Origin: Phycisphaerae bacterium
Lineage (GTDB): Bacteria; Planctomycetota; Phycisphaerae; Phycisphaerales; SM1A02
Assembly: GCA_002717655.1 (NCBI GenBank)
Contig: PBAY01000039.1
Coordinates: forward strand, 1 to 64,000
DNA: 64,000 bases
Direction: 5' to 3'
Below the pieces are notes generated by a model, which was given only the letters and a program-made list of their open reading frames with translations, was not told the DNA's origin and made no database searches. This document shows positions 1 to 8,842 of the stretch, piece by piece (within the stretch, counting starts at the first letter, position 1; every line of letters begins with the position of its first letter). The position numbers and the translations under genes were made by a program.

Positions 1-751
1 AGCAGGACTCGTCGACTTCGTTGAAATCAACCCGCAGACGGTCGCCCAGCAACGCGCCACTGGTGATGGGGCTCATCGGGTCGAACGCGACCACGGCGAC
101 CTTCTCGCCGGCGCGATGCATCTCGTTGGCCATCGCCGCGACCAGGGTCGACTTGCCGGCACCGGGTGAACCCGTCAGGCCGATGACGCGAGCGGGACGC
201 CTGCGAGGTGCGGAAGAGACATCACCACCATCGACCAGCTTCGAGAGCTGACGACTCAGATGAGCGGATGGATCGGTTGTCTCGGAAAGATCGTTGTAGT
301 CGGTCGTAGCCTTCTGGACGGACTCGATGATCTGCTGCATGCTCGTTCCGGTGTGGAACACGGCATTCACACCTGCATCAAGCATGCCCTGGACATCTTC
401 CTGAGGAATGATGCCACCGATGTTGATGATCATGTCCGGGCGACCGGCCTTGCGACATTCATCGATGAGACGTGGAACCAGCACGTTGTGCGAGTTGCTC
501 ATCATCGAGGCGGCGATGCAATCGACGTCCTCATCGCGGGCGGCGATCGCCAGACTCCGCGGGGTCTGCCAGAGACCGGAGTAGATCACATGGATCCCGC
601 TGTCACGCATGGCCCGGGCAATCAGCTTGACGCCACGATCATGGCCATCCAGACCCATCTTGCCCAGCAATACACGAGGGCGATGGGGGAGATCTCCACA
701 TCGATCGACCTTGTCAAGAACACTGGTTGGTTCGGTTGTCGCCTTGGCCAT
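1..751 (-). CDS. Fused B12-binding / MeaB-type GTPase mutase, IcmF-like (5' part only)
   Basis: Partial gene whose 3' end lies outside the window. The N-terminus holds a cobalamin-binding domain with the DGHDRG signature; the cobalt-ligating histidine is about residue 37. A P-loop GTPase domain follows, with GSPGAGKST near residue 195, as in the chaperone MeaB. This order (B12 domain, then G domain) is that of IcmF, the fused isobutyryl-CoA mutase, in which a substrate-binding mutase domain should follow beyond the window edge. A free-standing B12-MeaB fusion cannot be excluded. The start is the ATG just before AKATTEPTS; no strong ribosome binding site is visible. Divergent from argS. Expected role: adenosylcobalamin-dependent carbon-skeleton rearrangement of acyl-CoA thioesters in the cytoplasm, with the GTPase gating cofactor loading. 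Confidence 0.78.
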   Translation of the reverse strand, partial: MAKATTEPTSVLDKVDRCGDLPHRPRVLLGKMGLDGHDRGVKLIARAMRDSGIHVIYSGLWQTPRSLAIAARDEDVDCIAASMMSNSHNVLVPRLIDECRKAGRPDMIINIGGIIPQEDVQGMLDAGVNAVFHTGTSMQQIIESVQKATTDYNDLSETTDPSAHLSRQLSKLVDGGDVSSAPRRRPARVIGLTGSPGAGKSTLVAAMANEMHRAGEKVAVVAFDPMSPITSGALLGDRLRVDFNEVDESC

Positions 752-818
752 GGGGTACAAATGATAATGACCTTCGCGGTCTTCGTGGTCGCTTGAATCA
801 CCTGCTTGGATGGGAAAT

Positions 819-836
819 CCCGGGAAACGGCCCGGG
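819..836. promoter_or_regulatory. GC-rich dyad upstream of argS
   Basis: Two CCCGGG hexamers separated by AAACGG form an inverted repeat in the icmF-argS divergent gap, immediately upstream of a -10-like TATACT at 843-848. It sits where a -35 element would be expected, so it could be an operator or an RNA hairpin of a longer transcript. Structure is seen; function is inferred. Confidence 0.3.
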
Positions 837-842
837 CATGGG

Positions 843-848
843 TATACT
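843..848 (+). promoter_or_regulatory. -10-like hexamer TATACT, argS
   Basis: TATACT lies 8 nt before the argS ATG. If it is the -10 element, transcription would begin at or next to the start codon, giving a leaderless or near-leaderless mRNA. No clear -35 hexamer is present at the usual spacing. Confidence 0.35.
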
Positions 849-856
849 CCCCATCC

Positions 857-2713
857 ATGTCAACGGCTTCATCAACCCAGTCTTCCGGTAATCCACGAAC
901 TGCCATCAGCCAGGCGTTCTCCAAGGCCATTGTGGCCACGCTCGGCGAAGAGTTCGCCTCCGCGGATCCACTGATCCGCAACACCGCCAATCCCGAACTG
1001 GGTGATTTCCAATGCAACGCCGCCATGGGTCTGGCCAAGCGGGTGGGGCAGGTACCTCGAGATCTGGCTCAGTCATTGATCGAGGCCGTCGAACTCGATG
1101 AACTCGCGGAACCACTTGAAGTGGCGGGACCCGGTTTCATCAACATCCGACTCAAGTCGGCCACCATCGCCGATGGACTTGGTTCGATGGACAACCCACA
1201 ACTCGGTATTCAGGCTTCTGATGATGCACGACCGATCGTCATCGACCTGTGTGGAGTCAATGTCGCCAAGCAGATGCATGTCGGTCATCTTCGATCAACC
1301 ATCATCGGTGACTCGCTGGCCCGTGTACTGGAGCGAACGGGCCGTACGGTGCTTCGTGAGAATCATCTGGGCGACTGGGGTCTGCCCATCGCCATGGTTC
1401 TGTTCCAGCTTCGCGCCAATGGCACCGATCTGGATGCCCTCACGCTGACGGAACTCGATGCGGCCTATCGTGCCGGTCAAGCCAGTGCCAAAGGCGATGC
1501 CAGAGGACTGGAAGCTGCACATGCACGACATTCCGGACCTCATCGCATCGCTGAACTCGAGGCGCAGCAATCAGGAGCGGATGAAGCCCGGGCGGCTGCT
1601 GGTGAAACGCTGGTCAAGCTCCAGCAGGGTGATCCAGAACTGGTACGTGACTGGAACAAGCTGATCGATGTCACGATGCAGGCGGTCTATGAAGCATTGG
1701 ATCTGCTGAATGTGGAGATGGGACCGGACAATAATCGTGGAGAGTCCTTCTACCGCGACAAACTCCAGCCTGTCATCGACTACTTCGAGTCTGAATCACT
1801 TTGTCGTGAGGATGATGGCGCACTGGTCGTTGACTTCAAGGACCGCAAGAGACCACTGCTGATCAGAAAGCGTGATGGGGGATTCCTCTACGCCACCAGT
1901 GATCTTGCGGCCATCAAGCACCGAACCCAGGAAACAGGAGCTGATCGATGCATCTACGTCGTGGATGCACGCCAGCGGGATCACTTCCGTGATGTCTTCG
2001 ACGCTGCAAGACAAGCCAGTTGGGGCAACACCCCTGATGGGGCTGAAGTCGACATGGTGCATGTGCCATTCGGATCGATCCTCGGACCCGACAAGAAACC
2101 GCTGAAGACCCGAAGTGGTACCAACCTGACGCTGGCCTCTCTTCTGGCCGAAGCCATCGACCGGGGAACACAGGAAGTCGCCAAACGCGCCGAGAATCCA
2201 TCAGCGCCAACCCATGATCTCGATGAAACTGCCATCGGCGCCATTGGCCGAGCTGTGGGTATCGGGGCCATCAAGTACGCCGACCTCTCCAATGATCTCG
2301 TTCGGGACTACGTCTTCGACATGGATCGAATGATCGCTTTCGAGGGTGATACCGGTCCCTATCTGCAATACGCACATGCTCGCATCTGCTCACTGCTGGA
2401 GAAGGGTAATCAAGCTGATCTGGATTCAGCCTCGCTTCAGCTGGCAGCACCCGCCGAGCGACAGCTGGCACTGGTCCTGCTGCGTTATGCCGAAGTCGTA
2501 GCTGATGTTGCCGACTCGCTCGAACCCCATCGCCTCTGCGGATACCTGCATGAGGTTGCTGATTCCTTCAGCAGCTTCTATCAAGCCTGCCCGGTATTGA
2601 AAGCCGAAGATGAAAGCTTGATCCGTTCACGGCTGAGGCTCTGTGATCTGGTCCGTCGTGTCCTGGGGGATGGTCTTGGGTTGCTTGGAATCGAAGCTCC
2701 AAGTCGGATGTAG
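857..2713 (+). CDS. argS: Arginyl-tRNA synthetase
   Basis: Class I aminoacyl-tRNA synthetase charging tRNA-Arg. 618 residues, somewhat longer than the usual 550-600. The N-terminal additional domain is followed by the HIGH-type motif HVGH within [12 protein letters not shown], and the KMSKS loop is replaced by the divergent [12 protein letters not shown], as is common in bacterial ArgRS. The C-terminal anticodon-binding domain includes the conserved [11 protein letters not shown] segment. The frame is open upstream to 806, but the ATG at 857 (MSTASSTQS) is preferred because a TATACT box lies 8 nt before it and alignment to the family would start after it. It is divergent from the icmF-like gene and ends 146 bp before the VKOR gene. 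Confidence 0.96.
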   Translation: MSTASSTQSSGNPRTAISQAFSKAIVATLGEEFASADPLIRNTANPELGDFQCNAAMGLAKRVGQVPRDLAQSLIEAVELDELAEPLEVAGPGFINIRLKSATIADGLGSMDNPQLGIQASDDARPIVIDLCGVNVAKQMHVGHLRSTIIGDSLARVLERTGRTVLRENHLGDWGLPIAMVLFQLRANGTDLDALTLTELDAAYRAGQASAKGDARGLEAAHARHSGPHRIAELEAQQSGADEARAAAGETLVKLQQGDPELVRDWNKLIDVTMQAVYEALDLLNVEMGPDNNRGESFYRDKLQPVIDYFESESLCREDDGALVVDFKDRKRPLLIRKRDGGFLYATSDLAAIKHRTQETGADRCIYVVDARQRDHFRDVFDAARQASWGNTPDGAEVDMVHVPFGSILGPDKKPLKTRSGTNLTLASLLAEAIDRGTQEVAKRAENPSAPTHDLDETAIGAIGRAVGIGAIKYADLSNDLVRDYVFDMDRMIAFEGDTGPYLQYAHARICSLLEKGNQADLDSASLQLAAPAERQLALVLLRYAEVVADVADSLEPHRLCGYLHEVADSFSSFYQACPVLKAEDESLIRSRLRLCDLVRRVLGDGLGLLGIEAPSRM

Positions 2714-2724
2714 AGGCTGCTGGT

Positions 2725-2744
2725 GAGTCCCGAAACCGGGATTC
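2725..2744 (+). terminator. Hairpin downstream of argS
   Basis: GAGTCCCG and CGGGATTC form an 8-bp stem with one G-T pair and an AAAC loop, starting 12 nt after the argS stop. There is no T-rich tail, so it is only a possible terminator. Confidence 0.35.
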
Positions 2745-2859
2745 TGCTGCTCCAACAGCGGATTCGCTGCAGGTCCGGCAATGATCCCTAGAATCATGCG
2801 TTCTGAAATCTGGAAGAGTGGTATGGCCCAGTCCATGCCTGCGAGGATGACCTGATTCG

Positions 2860-4806
2860 ATGGCTACTGGCGATATCCACAACTCACCTGAAACCGGATC
2901 TGCTTCCACCGGCACCACGGTGCGGTGGATCCTGGGTCTGGCACTACTGACCACGGCAACTGTGGCTTCAGGTCTGCTTCTCATGAAGGAGATGGGGGTG
3001 ATCGATGTCAGCCTTCCAGGCTGCGGCGCACAGTCTGCCTGCGGTGATCTGTCCCGAGGCTTCTTTGGAAGCATTCCGGGAATCGGATGGCCCACCTCCT
3101 ATCTGGGGTTCACCTACTTCCTCGCCATGCTGGTGGCCTGGTCAGCCTGCTGGCCCCAGATTCCAACATCGATCCGCTGGGTCAGTCGACTCGGGGTCCT
3201 GTTTTCAATCATGTTCATGATCGTCATTCTGGTGGAGTGGAAGCTCTGCCCGTATTGCATAACCGCACACGTCGCAAACCTAGGATTCTGGATCATCGTT
3301 GAATGGTCCAGTCGTGCACAGACAAGAGGATCTTCACCCATGCCCGCCTTCCTCACATTCGCCTTCAGTTGGATCATCGTCACCGCCTTGCTGGCTGGTG
3401 GACAGGCTCAGGCCGATCACTTTGACGCCATCGAACGAGAAGCCAATTCACAATCGAACATGGATGAAATCGTCCAGGCCACACTTGGTGGTGGAAGCGT
3501 GAACCCCCTCAAACAGGCTGCTGAACAGGACGGAACATTCAGTCCCGGCGCCAAGGATGATCCGGATGACATCAGCTTCAAAGGCAAGCGTACCGTCGTC
3601 AATGATCCCAACCAGTTCAAGGGTCGATACCTCAAGGGTTCTCCAGAAGCTCCGGTCAAGGTCGTGATGCTGAGTGACTACCAGTGCCCGGACTGCAAGC
3701 GATTTGAAGATCAGATGTGGACCATTCTCGAGAACCGAGATGATGTGTCATTGAGTGTGATCCAGTTCCCGTTCAATGAAGACTGCAACCCGTATGTGAG
3801 TCGTACCCTGCACTCCAACGCCTGCTGGGCCGCCAAGTTCGCGGAGACCGCTGGAATCCTCGGTGGTGATGAAGCGTTCTGGAAAGCACACCGCATGATG
3901 TTCAAGCGAAAGGGTCGATTCACCACACAGGACTTCCCCGGACTCGTCAAGGAACTCGGTTATGACCCGCAGATGTTCCAGAACATCATGGTTGGTCCTG
4001 CTGTCGATGCACTGATTGCAGAAGATGTGGGAATCGGAGGTCAACTGGGTGTGTTCTTCACACCAATGATCTTCATCAACGGTGTTCAGTTGAAGTGGTA
4101 TCAGAACTCCTCGAATCTGGCACAGCAGATCAGCAAGGTTGCCACGGCAATCAAGGATGGAACGAATGATGGATCGCTCAAGGCGCCGCCGACCACCGCT
4201 GTGAAGTATGTCGAGGACTGGCGTGATGGTGTCGTCCGTACGATTCCCGACACCCAGAATGTTGCCAAGGGACGGAGCACCGACGAGCACAGCATCGTGC
4301 TGTTCGCGGATTACACCGATCCCACAACCCGTGAACTCCACGCTCGCGTCGAGGCACTGCGCGACAAGTATCCCGGTATTCGCTACAACATCCTGGCCTT
4401 CCCCAAGAACCCGGACTGCAACTCGAATATTCAACCGAAGTTCAAGGATGCCTATCCCAGTGCGTGTGATGCGGCATTGGCCGTCAAAGCTGCAGGAAAG
4501 ATCGGCGGCAAGAATGCCTACTGGTCGATGATCGATTTCCTGATGGCCAATGGCCAACAGGTCACACTGCCTGAGATCCTCGCTGCCGCAGAAGGCATGG
4601 GGCTCAACAAGAATGAACTGGTTGCTGCGATGGCTTCCAAGGAAGTCGAAGGCATGGTTCAGACGGATATTCTTCGAGGCAGAGGATGGGGGCTCCGATC
4701 CGTGCCGGCGATCTTCGTTGACGGCAAGTGGATCCCCAGATGGAGACTCGAGGGTGAACCAATCGTCGAGCGTGTGGTGAAACTCGCTGTGACCGGTGAG
4801 GAGTGA
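2860..4806 (+). CDS. VKOR-DsbA fusion with a second, degenerate DsbA domain
   Basis: 648-residue membrane protein for extracytoplasmic disulfide formation. Residues ~20-150 are a vitamin K epoxide reductase domain with four to five membrane helices, the loop cysteines C55 and C61, and the CPYC pair C130/C133. A further helix (~162-182) leads to a DsbA-like thioredoxin domain with the CPDC pair at 276-279 and a cis-Pro segment TPMIFING near 401. A second DsbA-like domain (~475-640) keeps the fold, the matching DCN and AC cysteines (520, 536) and a VPAIFVDG cis-Pro, but where CxxC should be it reads TDPT, so it cannot be a dithiol oxidase. VKOR would pass electrons from DsbA to quinone. Convergent with the next gene, 2 bp apart. 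Confidence 0.88.
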   Translation: MATGDIHNSPETGSASTGTTVRWILGLALLTTATVASGLLLMKEMGVIDVSLPGCGAQSACGDLSRGFFGSIPGIGWPTSYLGFTYFLAMLVAWSACWPQIPTSIRWVSRLGVLFSIMFMIVILVEWKLCPYCITAHVANLGFWIIVEWSSRAQTRGSSPMPAFLTFAFSWIIVTALLAGGQAQADHFDAIEREANSQSNMDEIVQATLGGGSVNPLKQAAEQDGTFSPGAKDDPDDISFKGKRTVVNDPNQFKGRYLKGSPEAPVKVVMLSDYQCPDCKRFEDQMWTILENRDDVSLSVIQFPFNEDCNPYVSRTLHSNACWAAKFAETAGILGGDEAFWKAHRMMFKRKGRFTTQDFPGLVKELGYDPQMFQNIMVGPAVDALIAEDVGIGGQLGVFFTPMIFINGVQLKWYQNSSNLAQQISKVATAIKDGTNDGSLKAPPTTAVKYVEDWRDGVVRTIPDTQNVAKGRSTDEHSIVLFADYTDPTTRELHARVEALRDKYPGIRYNILAFPKNPDCNSNIQPKFKDAYPSACDAALAVKAAGKIGGKNAYWSMIDFLMANGQQVTLPEILAAAEGMGLNKNELVAAMASKEVEGMVQTDILRGRGWGLRSVPAIFVDGKWIPRWRLEGEPIVERVVKLAVTGEE

Positions 4807-4808
4807 GC

Positions 4809-6002
4809 CTACCTGGCCTTTGCTTCAACGATTCGGTAGATCCTGCCCTGACGTGCATACGGTTGTTTGAAACCGCAGACATACAGTTCGCCGTCATGGC
4901 CTTCTCCGAATGAGCTGATGGCCATGGGCTCTCCTGCCAGAACTCTTTTCACATAAGGCTTGTCATCGGGTCGAAGTCGTGCTGCCCATACGCGTCCGGT
5001 CATGTAGTCGGCAAAGAGATACCCACCGACCAGGTCAGGAATCTTCTTGCCACGATAGACAAATCCACCGGTAACGGATTGACCGGCATTGCGTGGATAT
5101 TCGATGACGGGGTCGATGAGATCACCAGGTGCGTCGTCAGGCATCCGGAAATCATGTTCGCCTTCACGGAATCGCCAACCGTAGTTTCCACCGCGGGTGA
5201 TGATGTCAATCTCCTCCCAGGCATTCTGACCGACATCACCGGCCCAGAGTTCACCGGTTTCAGCATCGAAGTGCATGCGCCACACGTTGCGAAGACCATA
5301 GGCCCAGATCTCCGGACAGGCACCTTCGGTGTCGATGAATGGATTGTCCGCAGGTACGACGTATGGTTTGTCATTCACATTCACATCGATCCGAATGACG
5401 GTTGCCAGAAGATTGCCGATGTTCTGACCGTGTTTCTCCGGATCATTCGCCGAGCCACCATCTCCCAGACTCAGATACAGCATGCCATCAGGGCCGAAGA
5501 GAACTGTTCCACCATTGTGATTGCCATAGGGTTGTGGCACTTCGAGAATGACCTTCTCGGTCGTCTTGTCGATGGTGCCGTCTTCCTTGATGAGCATCCT
5601 TGAGAGAACACTCCGCCGAGGCTTCGAGGCGCTGTAGTAGAGATAGAGGTGAGGATCCTTCGTGGCATCGGGTGGATACACGATCGACAGGAGACCTTCC
5701 TCGGAATTCCTGACTCGAACCTTGTCGCGCATATCGAGCAAGGTTCGCTTCATGCTGTCCTTGCCAGCCTTCATCTCGGTCAATCGGCCGCGTTGCTCCA
5801 CGATGACGAAGGTGTCATCCTTTCCCGGGACTGGAAGAAGCTGCACAGGCGCGGGGAATTCAGCGCCATTGAACATGGGTTCCAGGCGGATGTCCGGCAG
5901 AACCGGGGTACCGGTCTCCGGCGATTCAGCTGGCTTCTGAGCCGTGACGGCTGATGAAAGAGCGAGCAGAATTGTCAAGATCCATGTTGCTGACCTGGTC
6001 AC
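4809..6002 (-). CDS. PQQ-dependent sugar dehydrogenase (Hhip/YliI-type six-bladed propeller)
   Basis: 397-residue exported protein. The N-terminus (VTRSATWILTILLALSSAV, then TAQ) is a signal peptide. The mature part has family motifs: VEQRGRL, EEGLLSI, HNGGTVLFGPDGMLYLSLGD, YGLRNVWR, AGDVGQNAWEEID and GGNYGWR. These match the soluble glucose/sorbosone dehydrogenase family, which oxidises aldose sugars with PQQ; the actual substrate is unknown. The frame is open far upstream (to 6920), but the GTG at 6002 is chosen because AGGAGGAG lies 7 nt before it and it opens directly into the signal peptide. It lies 38 bp downstream of comEC on the same strand and could be co-transcribed. Confidence 0.86.
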   Translation of the reverse strand: MTRSATWILTILLALSSAVTAQKPAESPETGTPVLPDIRLEPMFNGAEFPAPVQLLPVPGKDDTFVIVEQRGRLTEMKAGKDSMKRTLLDMRDKVRVRNSEEGLLSIVYPPDATKDPHLYLYYSASKPRRSVLSRMLIKEDGTIDKTTEKVILEVPQPYGNHNGGTVLFGPDGMLYLSLGDGGSANDPEKHGQNIGNLLATVIRIDVNVNDKPYVVPADNPFIDTEGACPEIWAYGLRNVWRMHFDAETGELWAGDVGQNAWEEIDIITRGGNYGWRFREGEHDFRMPDDAPGDLIDPVIEYPRNAGQSVTGGFVYRGKKIPDLVGGYLFADYMTGRVWAARLRPDDKPYVKRVLAGEPMAISSFGEGHDGELYVCGFKQPYARQGRIYRIVEAKAR

Positions 6003-6040
6003 GAGGTGACTCCTCCTGATGAGTTGAATGATGTTCGATC

Positions 6041-7621
6041 TTAGCAACCGGGAGAAGGGGAGAGTTGCTGGAATACGATCCAAACAATCAGAACCATCAG
6101 GAACGGATGAAGCAGATTCCTTCTTCGATCCAGAATGGACCATCCAACGACCCAGAACATTGCTGAAAGAGTCCATGGAATGGATGTATCGATCCCCTCG
6201 ATCGTGAACCAGCCCATTGAATCGACATGGTTCACAAGCCACAGGATGAAATCCGCAATCACATTCATTCCATGAGCAAAGAGATCGGAGACCGGAGGGA
6301 TCCAGAAGATCAGAACACGGGCAAACCCGAGAAACATGAGGGCGCACACGGGAAACATGAGAATCATGGTCAACGGAACCGCTGCAATTGAGAATTGCCC
6401 GAAATGGAGCAATACAAGCGGTGTGGAGATCAACCAGGCAAGAACTGAAACAAGGAATGCCTGGTGTGATCTTCTGAGAAATCGAATGATCAATGAGTCT
6501 GATGAAGCTGTCTTCGATGTGTACCGTTGGTGTACGAACGGACCAAGAGTCAACAATGCGCAGACCACGATAAAGCTGAGTTGAAATCCTGGGCGAGCGA
6601 GTTGACCCGGTTGAAGAAGCAGGATCGTGATCGCCGCGAGCGAAAGCAGGCCGATGCCGTCGAGTCGACGATGAATCAGGATTCCTGCAACAGCTGCAAT
6701 CGACATGATGCCTGCCCGGATAATCGGTGGTCTGGCATCGACCACGATCATGTAGAAAATGATCGTGAGCAGCACCAGAATCCAGTGCCATATTCTTGGC
6801 CCCCTTGCAAACCGGAAGAACACCATCACCATGGATGCAACCAGTGCAAGGTGCATGCCTGAAATGGCAAGAAGATGTGATACGCCAAGACGCTGGAAGG
6901 GGGGTGAAACCTTCTTCCATTCCTGATCACGCTGACCCAGCAGCAGGGCGGCAAGAAGCGATGGAATTTCACCATGAAGGATGATCGGTGGCGCAAGCAT
7001 CCGACTGGTTACCCAGGATTGAATCGCATGTCTCGTTCTCTGCAACCCGAATGATCGTGATGGGATGATCTGAAGCAGATCCCATGAATTCAACGCCATC
7101 CATCCGCGATAATCACCATCGATCGCGAGAGAGAGCCAATCCGGCTCAGAAGAAGATGTTCTTGTCTGCAACCCTCGAAGCCAACCCTTGATCCGGATTG
7201 TCCTCCCGAGAAGATCCAGGTCACCTCTTGATGGAAGCCTGATGACAACACGTCCCCATGCCTGCTGTTTGATATCACCACTCCACCAATGGGTGACGTG
7301 AAGCTGCATTCTGATACCAGCAATACCACTGACACGACCTTCAAGTTGAACCAGCCTCTTCTCCTGATCAATACCTGTCATCAACATCAAGTCATGAGAG
7401 GGCAACTTCTGACGATGCAACCCACTCCAACCAGCTGACCACAAACCCAGAATGAGCAGAACACATGGCCAACGCAGCTGAAAGACGAGCAGGAGAATCA
7501 ATGGAATGCTGAGAATGAACCAGTTCCACCATGGAAGTCCAAGTCGGCCGAGGACCATGAAGAGAACCACGGTGATCGCCAGTTGGACCATCCTGTTCGG
7601 GAGTTGTCTTTGTTGAATCAC
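6041..7621 (-). CDS. ComEC/Rec2-family DNA-uptake channel lacking the metallo-beta-lactamase domain
   Basis: Up to 526 residues, very hydrophobic. After N-terminal membrane helices there is a DUF4131-like OB-fold region (~85-165), then the ComEC competence domain with the hallmark SHLLAISGMHLALVA and RPPIIRAGIMS and about eight further helices. ComEC normally carries single-stranded DNA across the inner membrane. Typical ComEC is 700-800 residues and ends with a metallo-beta-lactamase domain; here the protein stops after the last helix (QQLSPSPGC). The start is uncertain: GTG at 7621, or the ATG ten codons further in (MVQLAITVV). No other competence gene is nearby. It is divergent from holB. 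Confidence 0.85.
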   Translation of the reverse strand: MIQQRQLPNRMVQLAITVVLFMVLGRLGLPWWNWFILSIPLILLLVFQLRWPCVLLILGLWSAGWSGLHRQKLPSHDLMLMTGIDQEKRLVQLEGRVSGIAGIRMQLHVTHWWSGDIKQQAWGRVVIRLPSRGDLDLLGRTIRIKGWLRGLQTRTSSSEPDWLSLAIDGDYRGWMALNSWDLLQIIPSRSFGLQRTRHAIQSWVTSRMLAPPIILHGEIPSLLAALLLGQRDQEWKKVSPPFQRLGVSHLLAISGMHLALVASMVMVFFRFARGPRIWHWILVLLTIIFYMIVVDARPPIIRAGIMSIAAVAGILIHRRLDGIGLLSLAAITILLLQPGQLARPGFQLSFIVVCALLTLGPFVHQRYTSKTASSDSLIIRFLRRSHQAFLVSVLAWLISTPLVLLHFGQFSIAAVPLTMILMFPVCALMFLGFARVLIFWIPPVSDLFAHGMNVIADFILWLVNHVDSMGWFTIEGIDTSIPWTLSAMFWVVGWSILDRRRNLLHPFLMVLIVWIVFQQLSPSPGC

Positions 7622-7710
7622 CCTCGCACGCTAGGCTGCTCCATGCTGAGAACCCCGGAGGACGACCGAAACTCGGGGTGATGCTGAATCGAAAGGCAGA
7701 TGCCCACCCG

Positions 7711-7722
7711 CAACCCGGGTTG
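7711..7722. promoter_or_regulatory. 12-bp perfect palindrome upstream of holB
   Basis: CAACCCGGGTTG is a perfect 12-bp palindrome 20 nt before the holB start, in the comEC-holB divergent gap, just before a -10-like TATCCT (7728-7733). Its size and position would suit a dimeric regulator, but nothing in the sequence names one. Confidence 0.3.
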
Positions 7723-7742
7723 GACGGTATCCTCGCTCAATC

Positions 7743-8819
7743 ATGCCACCGATCATTGGACATCAGAAAGCGATTCAGACCATCCAGAGCGCCTTGGAAT
7801 CCGGTCGGATGCACCATGCGTGGATCCTGTCTGGTCCTCAGGGAGTCGGCAAGTGCACACTCGCCTGCGAAATGGCAAGGATTCTTCTTGATCCACAGGC
7901 AGTTGCTGGTGACTTCGGACAAGGTGAATCAGCCTTGATGTCTTCAGATGGACAACTTCTTGCATCGGGCACGCATCCGGATCTTCACATCGTCCGCAAG
8001 GAAGATGCGGAACATTCCAAGAATCGAATGCTCCGAACACGGAAGCAGGCCAATGTTCCACTTGATCTACTGAGAGAACGAGTCATTGGTGGAACCAGTG
8101 CGGATGGAAGCAACCATGCCGCACCCGCCTACCGAACAAGCATGCATGGTCAAGGCAAGGTCTTCATCCTCGACGAGGCTGAATTGATCGACATGAATGG
8201 GCAGAACGCATTATTGAAGACCCTTGAGGAGCCGCCGGAAAAAACCTGGCTCATTCTCGTCACCTCGAGACCTGAACGGTTGCTGCAGACCGTCCGAAGT
8301 CGATGTGATCATGTACGTCTGGGACCCTTGACGGATATCGAGATGCGGGAGTGGGTGAATGCCGAACTTCCCGATACACCTGATGTCGAGTGGTTGCTGG
8401 ATTGGGCCGAGGGTTCACCGGGCATGGCAGTCCGGGCGGAGGAAACCGCATTACGGGATTGCGCCCTTCAACTGAAGCCGATCTTCAAGGATCTTGATGC
8501 CGGAAGATGGCGGGAAACCTTTGCTTCCGAAATCGCATCCTTCATCTCTGATTGGGCCGACCAGGCCGTCAAGGCCAACAAGAATGCCAGCAAGGATGTC
8601 GCCAATAAACAGGCCTCATCTCTGATCCTTCGTCTTGTTGCCAAGCATCTGCGGGGACAACTGGCGATGATCCCGTCCGGTCAAACCGAACAAGGCAGAC
8701 GGGTATGGGAACTTGCGAACCGTCTGGCTGAAGCTGAAGACCAGATTCATCGGGGCGGCAATCTCAAGCAAGTTCTTGAAGGCCTTGGAGCTGGCTGGTC
8801 ACAGCTCTGCAGAAACTGA
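7743..8819 (+). CDS. holB: DNA polymerase III, delta' subunit
   Basis: 358-residue AAA+ clamp-loader subunit. The Walker A motif is GPQGVGKCT (~30-38), with DEAELIDMNGQNALLKTLEE as the Walker B region, and the SRC motif of clamp loaders appears as VRSRCDHV. It would act with DnaX and HolA to load the sliding clamp. The zinc-binding cysteine cluster of many delta' proteins is absent: the region after Walker A reads GTHPDLHIV without the four cysteines. ATG at 7743 is the first start giving a full N-terminus (MPPIIGHQKA); a TATCCT box 9 nt upstream raises the possibility of a near-leaderless transcript. The methyltransferase gene follows 23 bp later. Confidence 0.9.
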   Translation: MPPIIGHQKAIQTIQSALESGRMHHAWILSGPQGVGKCTLACEMARILLDPQAVAGDFGQGESALMSSDGQLLASGTHPDLHIVRKEDAEHSKNRMLRTRKQANVPLDLLRERVIGGTSADGSNHAAPAYRTSMHGQGKVFILDEAELIDMNGQNALLKTLEEPPEKTWLILVTSRPERLLQTVRSRCDHVRLGPLTDIEMREWVNAELPDTPDVEWLLDWAEGSPGMAVRAEETALRDCALQLKPIFKDLDAGRWRETFASEIASFISDWADQAVKANKNASKDVANKQASSLILRLVAKHLRGQLAMIPSGQTEQGRRVWELANRLAEAEDQIHRGGNLKQVLEGLGAGWSQLCRN

Positions 8820-8842
8820 TCTACCCCTGAGGAATCCTGTTC

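Noticed and set aside
260-796. 178-codon plus-strand frame at the window start
   Set aside because: The minus strand encodes the conserved B12-binding and GTPase motifs, so this is a shadow.
3748-4557. 269-codon minus-strand frame inside the VKOR-DsbA gene
   Set aside because: It is antisense to a well-supported gene, and its composition mirrors that gene's codon pattern.
4809-6920. 703-codon minus-strand frame extending the sugar dehydrogenase upstream
   Set aside because: The extra part lies antisense-in-frame within comEC and has no domain; the GTG at 6002 has a strong ribosome binding site and opens a signal peptide.
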